A stretch of 64,000 nucleotides of DNA. It comes from Microcystis viridis FACHB-1342. Its GTDB lineage: Bacteria; Cyanobacteriota; Cyanobacteriia; Cyanobacteriales; Microcystaceae. How positions within the stretch are numbered: the first letter of the stretch is position 1; every line of letters begins with the position of its first letter. Shown piece after piece: positions 35,564 to 46,314 of this stretch. The translations under genes and the position numbers were made by a program. Location: assembly GCF_014698335.1 (NCBI RefSeq), contig NZ_JACJSV010000009.1, positions 25,528-89,527 of the forward strand. The letters are read 5' to 3'. The notes beneath the pieces are model-generated. The model saw only the letters and a program-made list of their open reading frames with translations. It did not search any database and was not told the DNA's origin.

Positions 35564-36086
35564 GGTACTTTTTAATGTTCCTTGATTTTTGACTGACTGT
35601 CAATTAAGTTTACACTGACAAATTGATCATACCAAAAATCTTGCCAAAAATGTCTAGAGGGGAATAATAAATTTTTTAAAACTGATGGTTCGGTGATGAC
35701 AATCGTGCTAAGAAGACCCCGGACTAGGTAGTAAGTATAAACCTTGTGGGGGAGAGGAAATTTTTGGCCAAGACTCCGGCAATTTTTGGTCGGGTGCGGG
35801 GAAAACAGGGGGGAGAAAGTGAGGACATAAAACCGTTTAAGCTATACTTAGCAAGGAATTGAGAAACTATACTTGTGGTTGGAGTTGGCAAAAAACTAAT
35901 GACCCAGAGCAGTAAATCCGGGGGGATTAAACTGTTTTCGAGCGACTTCCCCATCTATCATTAGACCTAGATACCCACCCCTTGGCTCAACCGACCCGGG
36001 AAAATCTTAAGGATTAATTACCATTACTAGCTCCCCCTTGGCCCGTTAACATCGATTATCCTGAGTATTAGGAGTCCCTCATCCCC
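35564..36086. other. Intergenic region between cyAbrB and sdhB
   Basis: 523 bp between divergent genes, so it should carry both promoters. A TATACT-type box occurs near 35845 and again near 35869. A 21-codon frame (MTQSSKSGG..., from about 35899) with a GGAG upstream was noted but is not supported further. No repeats were seen. Confidence 0.5.
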
Positions 36087-37079
36087 GTGCCGAGTATGGA
36101 AGTTTCTTTTAAAATTCTGCGTCAACGACCCAACGACACCCCCTACCTAGAAAATTTTACCCTAGAGGTGGAGGCGGGAAATACAATTCTCGACTGCCTT
36201 AATCGCATCAAATGGGAACTTGATGGAACTTTGGCCTTTCGTAAAAATTGCCGCAATACAATTTGTGGCAGCTGTGCGATGAAAATTAACGGTCGTTCGG
36301 CCTTGGCTTGTCAAAAAAATATCGCCAGTGAATTAAACCATTGTAGCCAAAAAGATGCCGGAGAAATTCCCGAAATCACGATCGCCCCTCTGGGTAATTT
36401 ACCAATTATCCGGGATTTAATCGTCAATATGCAACCGTTTTGGGACGATTTAGAAAAGGTTGAACCTTATATTAGTAGTCAAGCACGCACCATTCCCGAA
36501 CGAGAATTTCTGCAAACTCCGGAAGAAAGAGCCAATCTCAATCAGATGGGTAACTGCATTATGTGCGGGGCCTGTTATTCGGAATGTAATGCCAAGCAAG
36601 TGAATCCTGATTTTGTCGGTCCCCACGCTTTAGCAAAAGCGCAGCGCACCCTAGCAGATTCCCGCGATGGTAATCAAGAAGGTCGCCTAGAACTTTATAA
36701 TCAAGGCACCGCCGGGGTTTGGGGGTGTACGCGTTGCTATTTCTGTAATGCGGTTTGTCCCATGGAAGTGGCCCCCATGGATCAAATCGGTAAAATTAAA
36801 CAGGAAATACTCGCTCGCAAGTCGGACGATAGTAGTCGTCCCATTCGTCACCGGAAAGTTTTAGTGGAATTAGTCAAAGCAGGGGGATGGGTTGATGAAC
36901 GCAAATTCGGCCTCTATGTGCTGGGCAATTATTGGCGCGATTTACAGGGTTTATTAAGTATTGCCCCCTTGGGATTGCGGATGATTGCTAAGGGTAAATT
37001 TCCCACTTCCTTTGAAGCTTCCGAGGGAACCGAGGAAGTGAGAGGTTTAATTACTGCCATTCAAAATTCTCACTCTTGA
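36087..37079 (+). CDS. sdhB: Succinate dehydrogenase/fumarate reductase iron-sulfur subunit
   Basis: 330 residues. The plant-type [2Fe-2S] domain has CRNTICGSCAMKINGRSALAC (split here as CRNTICGSC ... LAC), followed by ferredoxin-type motifs CIMCGACYSEC (about 152-162) and CTRCYFCNAVCP. SdhB passes electrons from succinate to quinone in the thylakoid or plasma membrane. The C-terminal 80 residues are longer than in E. coli SdhB, as in other cyanobacteria. GTG 36087 has a GGAG 12 bases upstream; ATG 36096 is the other choice. sdhA is not adjacent, usual for cyanobacteria. Confidence 0.92.
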   Translation: MPSMEVSFKILRQRPNDTPYLENFTLEVEAGNTILDCLNRIKWELDGTLAFRKNCRNTICGSCAMKINGRSALACQKNIASELNHCSQKDAGEIPEITIAPLGNLPIIRDLIVNMQPFWDDLEKVEPYISSQARTIPEREFLQTPEERANLNQMGNCIMCGACYSECNAKQVNPDFVGPHALAKAQRTLADSRDGNQEGRLELYNQGTAGVWGCTRCYFCNAVCPMEVAPMDQIGKIKQEILARKSDDSSRPIRHRKVLVELVKAGGWVDERKFGLYVLGNYWRDLQGLLSIAPLGLRMIAKGKFPTSFEASEGTEEVRGLITAIQNSHS

Positions 37080-37152
37080 TCACTCTCGATAGTTAGAGCG
37101 ATTTTCAGATGTATTATGATCTATATTCTATTTGACTGGAGAACCCCTTATC

Positions 37153-38154
37153 ATGTTCGATCGAGATAGTATCCGTGGTTTTTCTGCCCTAATCACCCTT
37201 GTGGGAGTCGCTTCTAGTTTGGGTTTTAGCCTCAACGCACCGGCTTTCTCCCAAGCTATCTCTAACAATTTACCGCTACTCTTAGCCCAAAAAAGCGAAA
37301 AGGTGCGCGTAGCGGTTTTAGACTTCGATTATAGCGGTCTCAGTAATCCCCAATGGTTAACATTTTTCAATGGTGGGGCCAGTGGTGTCAGTGATATTCT
37401 CGTCAATAGATTGGTAGAAAGTGGTCGCTATACAGTCATTGAGCGCAGTCGCATTGATGCTGTCCTCAGAGAACAAAATTTTGGGGCTTCGGGACGGGTA
37501 GATGCCGCTACCGCTGCTCAAATCGGGCAAATTTTGGGGGTAGATGTGGTGATTATCGGTTCGATTACCCAATTCGATTTACAAAAAAAACAATCCGGTG
37601 GCTCGTTTATTATTTTTAGCACTGCCAAGACAGAAACCGATGCTTTTGTCAAGTTGAATGTCCGGGCAATTAATACCACCACGGCCGAAATTATTACCAC
37701 CGCTCAGGGAGATGGTAGTGCCAATCAATCCGATGGTTCAACCGTGGTTTTAGGGGTTGGGGGTGGTTCCCAAACCTCCAACGAAGGGAAATTACTCAGT
37801 ATTGCCACCGATAAGGCAGTGGCGCAGGTGGTGGATAATCTCAATAATAAAGCCGACCAAATCGCCGCTACACCTCGCTCGCTCCCGACTGTCACCGCTT
37901 TAGTGGCTGCCGTGGCGGGAAATCAGGTAATTCTCAATAAAGGTACGGGAGAAGGATATCGTGTCGGTTTACGCATTTCCATCGAAAGGACGACTCAAAC
38001 GGTCAAGGATCCCCAAACGGGTAAGGTTATTCGTCAGATTACTCAACCGATTGGCACTCTCGAAATTGTCGAAGCTGATGGTCAATCTAGCGTCGGTCGT
38101 ATCATTACCGGTAATGGTTTTAAAATCGGTGATTTAGCTAAACCGATTCGTTAA
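37153..38154 (+). CDS. CsgG/HfaB-like exported protein
   Basis: 333 residues from ATG 37153, which has GGAGA ten bases upstream; a TTG at 37132 is in frame but weaker. A signal peptide (about 1-40) precedes the CsgG-type domain: VRVAVLDFDYSGL, ILVNRLVESGRYTVIERSRIDAVLREQ and AAQIGQILGVDVVIIGSI. No lipobox Cys is seen, so it may be soluble. The C-terminal part (VALVAAVAGNQVILNKGTG-like) resembles a flagellar-assembly T-like domain. CsgG relatives help secrete or assemble surface polymers; a periplasmic role is inferred. Confidence 0.8.
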   Translation: MFDRDSIRGFSALITLVGVASSLGFSLNAPAFSQAISNNLPLLLAQKSEKVRVAVLDFDYSGLSNPQWLTFFNGGASGVSDILVNRLVESGRYTVIERSRIDAVLREQNFGASGRVDAATAAQIGQILGVDVVIIGSITQFDLQKKQSGGSFIIFSTAKTETDAFVKLNVRAINTTTAEIITTAQGDGSANQSDGSTVVLGVGGGSQTSNEGKLLSIATDKAVAQVVDNLNNKADQIAATPRSLPTVTALVAAVAGNQVILNKGTGEGYRVGLRISIERTTQTVKDPQTGKVIRQITQPIGTLEIVEADGQSSVGRIITGNGFKIGDLAKPIR

Positions 38155-38215
38155 TTGGGGAAGTGGGGAGCGGGGTGTGGGGTGTGGGGAGCGGGAAGAT
38201 CGGTAAACTTAAATC

Positions 38216-38266
38216 TGATAACTGATCACTGATAACTGATCACTGATAACTGATCACTGATAAGTG
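38216..38266 (+). repeat. CTGATAACTGATCA microsatellite
   Basis: About four units of CTGATAACTGATCA in the gap before the protochlorophyllide reductase gene, a 14-bp variant of the GATAACT array at 16271. Confidence 0.85.
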
Positions 38267-38363
38267 AACACTCACGAAAATTTGAAGTTATGTAAAGCGA
38301 ACCTGGGGGTCAGGTAAGACAACCGATAAAATTTATGATTGGAATCCCTTGGATATTCCCTAG

Positions 38364-39356
<993 letters not shown>

Positions 39357-39377
39357 TTTCCGATTTTGAACCTAAAA

Positions 39378-39403
39378 AAGGACACAAGGTAACTTGTGTC
39401 CTT
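39378..39403 (-). terminator. Terminator-like palindrome shared with the dnaK end
   Basis: AAGGACACAAG-GTA-ACTTGTGTCCTT-type arms form an 11-bp stem. The A-run on the left gives six T after the stem on the minus strand, fitting the end of the minus-strand gene at 39719; it may also stop por transcripts. Almost the same palindrome occurs at 42729-42754. Confidence 0.72.
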
Positions 39404-39504
39404 GTGGAAACGGGGAGCGCTGGGACAGGGAGAAACAGTCCATAACTGGGTTTTTAAAGTTTGATTGGCAGTTAATGATATTATTAAAAACCGATTTGGT
39501 ATTA

Positions 39505-39648
39505 GGCTCTCTTGGATTTGGTGGGTAAAATGTATTCTAAGATACATTTCTCCTAGCGAGGGGCTAGACTAACCACAAAGACACAAAGAACACAAAGATT
39601 GATCGATCCCATGTAAGTTAAACTTATCACACAGAACCTAGAAGAGCC
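39505..39648. mobile_element. MITE-like element, family A copy 2 (inverted)
   Basis: About 144 bp, beginning GGCTCTCTTGGATTTGGTG and ending TAGAAGAGCC. In reverse it matches the copy at 27065-27210, including ATGTATTCTAAGATACAT and AACTTATCACACAGA. No target duplication is visible and no ORF is present. Confidence 0.72.
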
Positions 39649-39718
39649 ATTGTCCAATTGACGAAACGCTCGGCAACCCCAAAGATAGCCTGATCTCTAT
39701 GCTGTTGCCAGATTTTGT

Positions 39719-40990
39719 TTAGCTTTCCCGTTTTTTGACTAGAATAACAACGCAACCGATCACCAGCAATCCTGCTAGGGTTGAGGGTTCGGGTACAGTT
39801 TCGACGCTAAAGGCGAGAAATTGAGTAAATTGGAACTGGGTAAAGTTATTGTCGCTGACGAGAATTATTGAGCGCTTGCCGTTCGGTAAATAGGGGCCGA
39901 AGGTAATCCCCTCCACGTTATCGATGGGGATATTTAACAAGGTCAAATCGAATAATAGGGTTTTCTGGGCGGCCACGATACCCGAAACCCCATTAATACT
40001 GGGAAAGGCACTAATATCGGTGGCCCCCTCCAGGGAAACCTCGTAGATTTTCACAGTATAGCCCGTATTCCCTGGTGTTCCCGTCGTTATGGAGAAAGAA
40101 CGTTCTAGGGAGAGAAAGCGTTTGCCACTATTATCAAGTGCCAGTAAATCGACGAGTCCGTTGACATCGACTGGGCTTGGAATAATCGGGGGAAGGGCGA
40201 TTGGATCGGTATTGTAGAGGAATTGAGCGATCGGCTGTCCATTAGCGAGATCGTACTGCAATATCCGTGAGGGAGAACCGTTCGTTGGCGTCGCAGCCGG
40301 CCCATCCTGCACAAGCGCGTTCTCGGAGGCCGTGAACAGGAATCGCTGATCTGGGGTGGTGGTCAGACTTTCTAGAGCCAGATTATTGCGAACCCCGCTT
40401 GTGGTGGGAATCGAGTTCGGCGCGGGGATAAACTGGTTTGGAATCGGTAAAGTATCGTTCTGTTGACCGTTGGCCAGCGCGAATCGATTGACAAAGGGAT
40501 TGAGAATCTGATTGTTAGAGACCTCCCCTTCGGAGGAAATATACAGATTAGAACCCACGAGCGCGATCCCTTCTGGATCGAGACTCAGCGCGGGGAAAGT
40601 TTGCCCGTTAGTCTGTAAAAGTGGGGTAACACCGGTAAAGGTAACGCCGCTATTCGTCCCATTAACATTAAATAGAGTCGGATTGATCGTTGCGGTGTAG
40701 AAACGCGCCGGGCCGTTCTGAGAGCGATCGTCCGAGATGATGTAAAAGTTATTACCCGCCGGATCGTAGGTAATGCCCGATAATCCCCCGACCGGAACGG
40801 AGACACCGTTCACGGTTCCCGCTGGGCCTGAGGGAATAAACCCCGTGGGAACAATCGATTGACCGAGAAATTGTAAATTTAAAGGCGAAGCTTGAACCGA
40901 CGAGGTAGCGAGGAAACCGACCGTTATGGTTCCGGCGATCCCGATGAAAAAACGAGAGGGGGATTTCATGATTTCTATCCAAAAAAACAT
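39719..40990 (-). CDS. PEP-CTERM-anchored esterase-like phytase family protein
   Basis: 423 residues. An N-terminal signal (MKSPSRFFIGIAGTITVGFL) suggests ATG 40969 as an alternative start. The body resembles the phytase-like esterase beta-propeller family: GISGITYDPAGNNFYIISDD, LDPEGIALVG, NLALESLTTTPDQRFLFTASE and DNVEGITFGPYLPNG. The end is a PEP-CTERM tag: VPEPSTLAGLLVIG, hydrophobic helix, KKRES. The tag implies sorting by an exosortase to the cell surface. Substrate and catalytic residues are not established. Confidence 0.87.
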   Translation of the reverse strand: MFFWIEIMKSPSRFFIGIAGTITVGFLATSSVQASPLNLQFLGQSIVPTGFIPSGPAGTVNGVSVPVGGLSGITYDPAGNNFYIISDDRSQNGPARFYTATINPTLFNVNGTNSGVTFTGVTPLLQTNGQTFPALSLDPEGIALVGSNLYISSEGEVSNNQILNPFVNRFALANGQQNDTLPIPNQFIPAPNSIPTTSGVRNNLALESLTTTPDQRFLFTASENALVQDGPAATPTNGSPSRILQYDLANGQPIAQFLYNTDPIALPPIIPSPVDVNGLVDLLALDNSGKRFLSLERSFSITTGTPGNTGYTVKIYEVSLEGATDISAFPSINGVSGIVAAQKTLLFDLTLLNIPIDNVEGITFGPYLPNGKRSIILVSDNNFTQFQFTQFLAFSVETVPEPSTLAGLLVIGCVVILVKKRES

Positions 40991-41429
40991 TAGAACTCTT
41001 GCAAATTAATTATATGTTACAATAATGTGTTAACTAATTTTTTTGGGAAAATTAGTCGCTTAGTAAACTCGTACTAAATAGGAGCCTGAAGTTTAACTTT
41101 TAACCCAAAAATATTTAGATATGCTTTAATCTCTTCGGGTCTAATTCCCCGCCGCTCGCAGGGTATAATAGAAAAATGAGTGAATACATCCATAAGAGCC
41201 ATAATGTAAGTGTTTTGGGTTCTTCGTTACTTGGTATGATTCGATAGGGGGGCATAAATCGACTAAATCCTTATCTGGCAAGAGACTTAATTGATTAGTT
41301 TGCTCTAGAGCAAAAACAATTGACAAAAATCGCTAAATGCCTTTCTATATAGGGGTTACATCCCTTATAACCCCCGTCCCTTGCATAACACAAACCGAAG
41401 AACCATAATTACTTGATCGATAAAAATTT
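40991..41429. other. Gene-free stretch with MITE-like element
   Basis: 439 bp without a supported gene. It holds family-B copy 2 (41218-41404); just upstream, at 41194-41200, AAGAGCC may be the relic end of another element. Confidence 0.65.
41218..41404. mobile_element. MITE-like element, family B copy 2
   Basis: 187 bp, beginning GGTTCTTCGTTACTTGG and ending CCGAAGAACC. The interior, including TTCGATAGGGGGGCATAAAT and CCTTATCTGGCAAGAGA, matches the copy at 34682. The flanks (GTGTTTTG and ATAATTAC) are not repeats of each other, so the insertion is old or rearranged. Confidence 0.78.
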
Positions 41430-42638
41430 TTAAGTCAGAAAATTCAAAAATTGCTGGATGATAAAAGCATTAAACAAATCAATAAAAAATGCCCCCACCA
41501 AAGGAACAATAATAAATGCCTGGGGAGAAGCCCCAAAATGTTCCGTCACCGCTGTCATATTGGCAATCGCTGTGGGAGTTGCCCCTAGAGTTAAACCCAA
41601 ATAACCGGCGCAAACTACTGAAGCATGATAGTTTTTTCCCATTAAGGGAAAGACCAGTAAAACAGTATAAATAATACTGAGTGAGAACTGCACTAATAAC
41701 AGGATAGCAATCGGTCCGGCCAAATCAATCAATGTCCATAATTGTAAACTCATCAAGGACATAGATAGGAACAAACCGAGACTAACATCAGAAATTAAGG
41801 CTAAAGAGGGCGTATTAGCGGGCCAAGGAAAGCGTTTCAACACCAAAGGTATGGTATTAGTCAGGATAATTCCTGCCAATAAACAGGTGACAAAATCCGG
41901 TAATTTTAAACCAAGGGGAGTCACCCAGTAGTTAATCTGATTACCTAAACCGATAGTTAAACCAATCACTAAGATTGAATGGAGCATTGTATTGTAATCG
42001 ATATTGACATTCCTCTGGCTTTGTTTAATTCCCACCGTTAAATCTTGATCTTGATTATTGGCTCGCAGTCGATTTCTCGTAATTAACCATTTGGCCACCG
42101 GTCCGCCAATAATTCCCCCTAAAACTAGCCCAAAAGTAGCACTAGCTACACCGATTTCTGATGCTTTGGCGATGCCATAATTATCACGAAAAATAGAAGC
42201 CCAAGCAATGGCAGTCCCGTGACCCCCACTCAAAGAAACGGAACCAGCAATCAAACCGATGGGTAAATCTAATCCCATCACTTTTGCCACTCCTAACCCA
42301 GCTAAATTTTGTAGAATGAGATAAACCACGGCGGTTATTAATAAAATTAGCAAGGGTTTACCCCCTTGCAGCAGGGTTTTTAGTTTTGAGGACAGCCCGA
42401 TAGTAGTAAAAAAAACGATTAACAGGGCATCCCGAACATTAAGGGTAAATTCAATTTGCCATTTAAAAACAGCAAAAAATAGACCTAAAAACAAGGAAGC
42501 CAAGACACCACCAGCAACGGCATCAGGAATGTTATAATCTTGCAGAAATTTGATATTTTTGGTTAAATACTTACCGAGATAGAGGACTAGAATAGCCATA
42601 ATAATTGTCTGGCGTTGGCTAAATTGGTAAATTTCCAT
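41430..42638 (-). CDS. gltS: Sodium/glutamate symporter GltS
   Basis: 402 residues, about 11 membrane helices. LYLGKYLTKNIKFLQDYNIPD (start) and GGVLASLF are typical; SGGHGTAIAW (about 137-146) and a second CAGYLGLTLGATPTAIANM (C-terminal half) are the two pore loops of the GltS fold. It imports glutamate with Na+ across the plasma membrane. It is monocistronic and its start lies about 140 bp from the end of dnaK. Confidence 0.93.
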   Translation of the reverse strand: MEIYQFSQRQTIIMAILVLYLGKYLTKNIKFLQDYNIPDAVAGGVLASLFLGLFFAVFKWQIEFTLNVRDALLIVFFTTIGLSSKLKTLLQGGKPLLILLITAVVYLILQNLAGLGVAKVMGLDLPIGLIAGSVSLSGGHGTAIAWASIFRDNYGIAKASEIGVASATFGLVLGGIIGGPVAKWLITRNRLRANNQDQDLTVGIKQSQRNVNIDYNTMLHSILVIGLTIGLGNQINYWVTPLGLKLPDFVTCLLAGIILTNTIPLVLKRFPWPANTPSLALISDVSLGLFLSMSLMSLQLWTLIDLAGPIAILLLVQFSLSIIYTVLLVFPLMGKNYHASVVCAGYLGLTLGATPTAIANMTAVTEHFGASPQAFIIVPLVGAFFIDLFNAFIIQQFLNFLT

Positions 42639-42723
42639 TTTCTTAATCTTAGTCCTCCAAGATGGTTCACTTAAGTTTAGTCCTAATTTTCGGTGACAGC
42701 CTTATCTTTAAGAAAGCCGCAAG

Positions 42724-42754
42724 GAAAAAAGGACACAAGTTAACTTGTGTCCTT
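42724..42754 (-). terminator. dnaK terminator
   Basis: A perfect 13-bp-arm palindrome (AAGGACACAAGTT and its complement) with a six-T run on the minus strand, 23 bp past the dnaK stop. It nearly equals the palindrome at 39378. Confidence 0.88.
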
Positions 42755-42776
42755 CCCGAAGCTAAGAACTTAATTT

Positions 42777-44681
42777 TTATTTAGCGTCGGAGAATTCCGC
42801 ATCGATGACATCATCGCCACCACCAGCACCACCAGAGGGGCCATTGTCATTATTGCCACCGGGGGGATTGCTAGGGGCTCCTTGCTGATACATACTACTA
42901 CCGATCGCGTAGAGGGCTTGTTGTAATTCCGGTAGGATGGTTTTGATCTTACCATCATCGTCTTGAGCGATCGCTTCTTTCAGGTCTTTAATCAACCCTT
43001 GGGCTTTATTTTTCTCAGATGGAGGAACCTTATCGCCTAACTCTTCCAACTGCTTCTCAGCTTGATAAACCAAGGAATCAGCTTGATTTTTGCGTTCAAT
43101 GCGTTCACGACGTTCCTTATCCACCGAGGCGTTCGATTCTGCCTCATTAACCATGCGTTCCACTTCATTTTGGGGCAAGGTAGAAGCGCCGGTGATGCTG
43201 ATCGATTGTTCTTTTCCTGTACCTTTATCCTTAGCGGTGACATTGAGAATACCGTTAGCATCGATGTCGAAAACCACTTCGATTTGAGGCACACCACGAG
43301 GAGCGGGAGGGATACCATCGAGTCGGAAAGTTCCCAAACTCTTGTTATCTTTGGCCATTTCCCGTTCCCCTTGCAGGACGTGGATTTCCACGTTAGTTTG
43401 TCCATCTACTGCCGTGGAGAAAACTTCCGATTTTTTGGTGGGGATAGTGGTGTTGCGGGTAATAATCCGCGTCATCACACCGCCGAGGGTTTCCACACCC
43501 AAAGACAGGGGCGAAACATCAAGCAGAAGAATATCTTTGACTTCACCGGCGAGAACACCACCTTGAATAGCGGCGCCGACGGCTACCACTTCATCGGGGT
43601 TAACGCTTTGGTTAGGATCTTTGCCCAGAACTTTTTTAACTAATTCCTGGACGGCGGGAATCCGGGTTGAACCACCGACGAGAACCACTTCATCGAGGGC
43701 AGATTTATCGATTTTGGCATCACGGATGGCATTTTCGACGGGAATCCGACAGCGATCGATTAAATCGGCGCAAATTTCTTCAAATTTAGCTCTGGTTAGG
43801 GTAGTATCTAGGTGTTTTGGTCCTTCGGCGGTAGCGGTGATGAAGGGCAGGTTAATTTCCGCTTGGGTAACGCTAGAAAGCTCAATTTTGGCTTTTTCTG
43901 CCGCTTCTGTGAGACGTTGCAGGGCTTGTTTATCTTGACGGAGATCTATTCCTTCAACTTTTTTGAATTCTCCGGCTAGATAATCAACGATTTTTTTATC
44001 GAAGTCATCACCACCGAGATGAGTATCTCCAGAGGTAGCGAGAACTTCAAAGACACCATCACCCACTTCTAGAACCGATACGTCAAAGGTTCCTCCACCC
44101 AAGTCAAAAACGAGAATGGTTTCGTTAGCTTTTTTGTCTAATCCGTAGGCAAGAGAGGCGGCGGTGGGTTCGTTGATAATGCGGAGAACTTCAACCCCAG
44201 CAATTCTCCCGGCATCTTTGGTGGCTTGACGTTGGGAGTCGTTAAAATAAGCGGGTACGGTGATGACTGCTTGGGTAACGGTTTCGCCGAGGTATTTACT
44301 GGCATCTTCCACCAGTTTCCGCAGTACCTGGGCGGAAATTTCTTCGGGGGCGAATTGTTTGCCCTGGGCGGGACAGTCTAATTTAACGTTGCCGTTGCCG
44401 TCCTGGAGAGTTTTGTAGGATACTTCTGTGGCTTCGTTGGTAACTTCGTTGAATTTCCTGCCGATGAAGCGTTTGACGGAATAAAAAGTATTTTGCGGGT
44501 TCATTACCGCTTGACGTTTGGCGATTTGTCCTACTAGGCGATCGCCACTTTTGGCGTAGGCGACGACTGAGGGCGTGGTTCTAAACCCTTCGGCGTTGGC
44601 GATAACGGTGGGTTTACCCCCTTCCATAACCGCGACGCAGGAGTTAGTCGTCCCTAAGTCAATTCCAACTACTTTTCCCAT
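42777..44681 (-). CDS. dnaK: Hsp70 chaperone DnaK (DnaK2-like)
   Basis: 634 residues from ATG 44681 ([18 protein letters not shown]); the frame is open 37 codons further upstream, but that part is not DnaK-like. Nucleotide-binding domain motifs include [33 protein letters not shown] and [14 protein letters not shown]; the substrate domain begins near 390 ([18 protein letters not shown]), and the C-terminus is Gly/Asn-rich before [12 protein letters not shown]. It is the general folding chaperone working with DnaJ and GrpE, neither of which is adjacent. The C-terminal sequence resembles cyanobacterial DnaK2. Confidence 0.96.
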   Translation of the reverse strand: MGKVVGIDLGTTNSCVAVMEGGKPTVIANAEGFRTTPSVVAYAKSGDRLVGQIAKRQAVMNPQNTFYSVKRFIGRKFNEVTNEATEVSYKTLQDGNGNVKLDCPAQGKQFAPEEISAQVLRKLVEDASKYLGETVTQAVITVPAYFNDSQRQATKDAGRIAGVEVLRIINEPTAASLAYGLDKKANETILVFDLGGGTFDVSVLEVGDGVFEVLATSGDTHLGGDDFDKKIVDYLAGEFKKVEGIDLRQDKQALQRLTEAAEKAKIELSSVTQAEINLPFITATAEGPKHLDTTLTRAKFEEICADLIDRCRIPVENAIRDAKIDKSALDEVVLVGGSTRIPAVQELVKKVLGKDPNQSVNPDEVVAVGAAIQGGVLAGEVKDILLLDVSPLSLGVETLGGVMTRIITRNTTIPTKKSEVFSTAVDGQTNVEIHVLQGEREMAKDNKSLGTFRLDGIPPAPRGVPQIEVVFDIDANGILNVTAKDKGTGKEQSISITGASTLPQNEVERMVNEAESNASVDKERRERIERKNQADSLVYQAEKQLEELGDKVPPSEKNKAQGLIKDLKEAIAQDDDGKIKTILPELQQALYAIGSSMYQQGAPSNPPGGNNDNGPSGGAGGGDDVIDAEFSDAK

Positions 44682-44918
44682 AATCTTTGTGCTGCTCCGA
44701 TACAAATTATAGTGACTTCTAGAATCGGAACTGTACTCGGTTTTTAGGCGATACCCACCCCTATCAGTTCCTTCGTTATCTCTATAGTGCAAAATAACCC
44801 CGCTTTCTTGATAGTGTAGGTATCCGAACCTTTTTGGTAGTATTGCTAATGTCAGTTCGGGATCAAAGAGTTAGTGGTGAAGGAAAGGAGTCAGAAGTGA
44901 GACAAACTCTTAGTTCTT

Positions 44919-44958
44919 ACCACTCCATGCTCGCTCTCCTTGGTTTCCCTGGAGTGGT
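44919..44958. repeat. Inverted repeat ACCACTCCA / TGGAGTGGT
   Basis: Nine-base perfect arms with a 22-nt loop. Function unknown; a related GGAGTGG ... CCACTCC pair lies inside the element at 27065. Confidence 0.6.
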
Positions 44959-45052
44959 GGTGGAAATCCCTCACTTCCTCTCTTTTAAGTAGAAAATATG
45001 AATCTCAGACATCAAGATCATTACCAGAGTTCAGAAATTTACCGCACTTTAC

Positions 45053-45185
45053 GGCTCTTCTCGACTTTGTGTGATAATTTTTGCTTATGGAATCGTGAAA
45101 TGCTTATCGGGCAAGACTTTTAGGGCTATTTTGCGGAAGAAAGTATCAGTATAGACCTCGTTTCCACACAGAAACCAGAAGAGCC
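45053..45185. mobile_element. MITE-like element, family A copy 3, with 7-bp flanking duplication
   Basis: 133 bp, GGCTCTTCTCGACTTTGTG at the left and CAGAAGAGCC at the right, with imperfect inverted ends of about 26 bp. ACTTTAC lies directly on both sides (45046-45052 and 45186-45192). Only the ends match the other family-A copies; the middle is different. Confidence 0.78.
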
Positions 45186-45240
45186 ACTTTACTTTATTAA
45201 TAACTGAAAGATCGTGCTAAGTAGGGAGGCACAATTATTT

Positions 45241-45305
45241 GTAGGATGGGTTAGCGGTAGCCTAACATGAGCGGGCGTTGGGTTTCATGCTTCAACCCAA
45301 CCTAC
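45241..45305. repeat. GTAGGATGGGTT inverted repeat
   Basis: GTAGGATGGGTT pairs with AACCCAACCTAC with one mismatch over 12 bases and a 41-nt loop. It is a known style of dispersed intergenic hairpin in cyanobacteria and some gamma-proteobacteria. Confidence 0.75.
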
Positions 45306-45339
45306 GTTCATCTTATATTTAATTCCACCCACCTACTTA

Positions 45340-46314
45340 TTAATATAAGATTATGTAATCATGAGTAAAAACAATTGTTCCTGTGCGTATTCCATTTATT
45401 TCTTGAATATAAGTATCGGTGTCATATCGTTTAAATCTGCTATCTTGAAAACTGTTAATTAACCCAGGAAAATCCTCTAATTCAGAGGCACTAATTAATC
45501 TATTTCCGTAAAGAAGATCACCAGAAAAAACCCTAAAGGTAGAAGAACGGGTTTCCTCGGAAAATAAACTGCTACAGTTAGGTTGTAAATAGATGTAGAT
45601 GTAGGCCAAACGCATATCTACAGAAGGCACAAATTCTAAGCCCAAATCAAAATAGCATAGAGTAGGTGGATTAAAAACAGATAAAATAGATTCCCGATAA
45701 TTATCAGGCTTTCCAAAACTTCTCAACTGAATAAGATGACTACCAGTATTGACTCCCCCTCCTCTTAAATTGTTAAGAGAACATTGTTGAAAGTCAAGAA
45801 AGGTTTTAGTTATCGTTCTTTGCCAACTATTAATAATGACTAGAGAATTTCCCCAATACCTATACTGTTCTGGTCGGCGATCGATCTCGATACCAATAGG
45901 ATCATCCGATTGACGGGGTTCTACCATGCGATAATAGTAAGTGTAGTTGCTAAATTTTACTCTTCGCGGCCCTGGAAGATCATTAACAAAGTTTTTCGCA
46001 TCTACTTGCTGGCCAAATTCACAAACACTTTGATAATCTTTTATAGTAAACATTGGTAAAAGAATATCTGGTGGCGGCAGTTTGATTTCATCATCAGACC
46101 AACGACCTGTAAAAATCCAGGCGGCTGCCCGCTCAGAAACTACCCAAGCAAGACCTCTATATACAGGAATATTGTCAATACTCATTGTTAATAAATAAAT
46201 CTGATCATTTATTTTGTAACAATTATCCCCAAAACTCTCAAGGATTGTGGCATCGATCTCAGCTAAAGGTTTGCCAAATGGAAGTGCGAGTAAATCAGTA
46301 AGATTGCTCATCAT
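45340..46314 (-). CDS. Protein of unknown function
   Basis: 324 residues, acidic to neutral, no signal or membrane helix. The composition is rich in Tyr, Ser and Ile with predicted mixed alpha/beta content; stretches such as RGLAWVVSERAAAWIFTGRW, YTYYYRMVEPRQSDDPIGI and RYWGNSLVIINSWQ do not suggest a family to me. The start has two adjacent ATG codons. It diverges from rtcB across 367 bp, so a functional link is not implied by order. The full length and codon use argue for a real gene, perhaps laterally acquired. Confidence 0.68.
   Translation of the reverse strand: MMSNLTDLLALPFGKPLAEIDATILESFGDNCYKINDQIYLLTMSIDNIPVYRGLAWVVSERAAAWIFTGRWSDDEIKLPPPDILLPMFTIKDYQSVCEFGQQVDAKNFVNDLPGPRRVKFSNYTYYYRMVEPRQSDDPIGIEIDRRPEQYRYWGNSLVIINSWQRTITKTFLDFQQCSLNNLRGGGVNTGSHLIQLRSFGKPDNYRESILSVFNPPTLCYFDLGLEFVPSVDMRLAYIYIYLQPNCSSLFSEETRSSTFRVFSGDLLYGNRLISASELEDFPGLINSFQDSRFKRYDTDTYIQEINGIRTGTIVFTHDYIILY

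Larger units (their letters stand above)
39357..39718. other. Gene-free stretch with palindrome and MITE-like element
   Basis: 362 bp between converging genes. It has the terminator-type palindrome at 39378-39403 and the family-A element at 39505-39648. Nothing else was seen. Confidence 0.7.
44682..45339. other. Gene-free region upstream of dnaK with several repeats
   Basis: 658 bp. The dnaK promoter must lie at its left end. It also holds an inverted repeat (44919-44958), a family-A element (45053-45185) and a GTAGGATGGGTT repeat (45241-45305). No HrcA-type CIRCE operator was recognised. Confidence 0.6.

Noticed and set aside
35724..35954. 76-codon minus-strand frame upstream of sdhB
   Set aside because: Low-complexity Pro/Ser/Leu content, no ribosome binding site, and it lies across the likely promoters.
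43062..43643. Long open frame antisense to dnaK
   Set aside because: It is the complement of a highly conserved coding region with biased codons; such shadows are common and its protein has no coherent features.
44682..44792. 37-codon upstream extension of dnaK
   Set aside because: The extra sequence is Arg/Ser/Tyr-rich and unlike any DnaK; ATG 44681 starts the conserved N-terminus.
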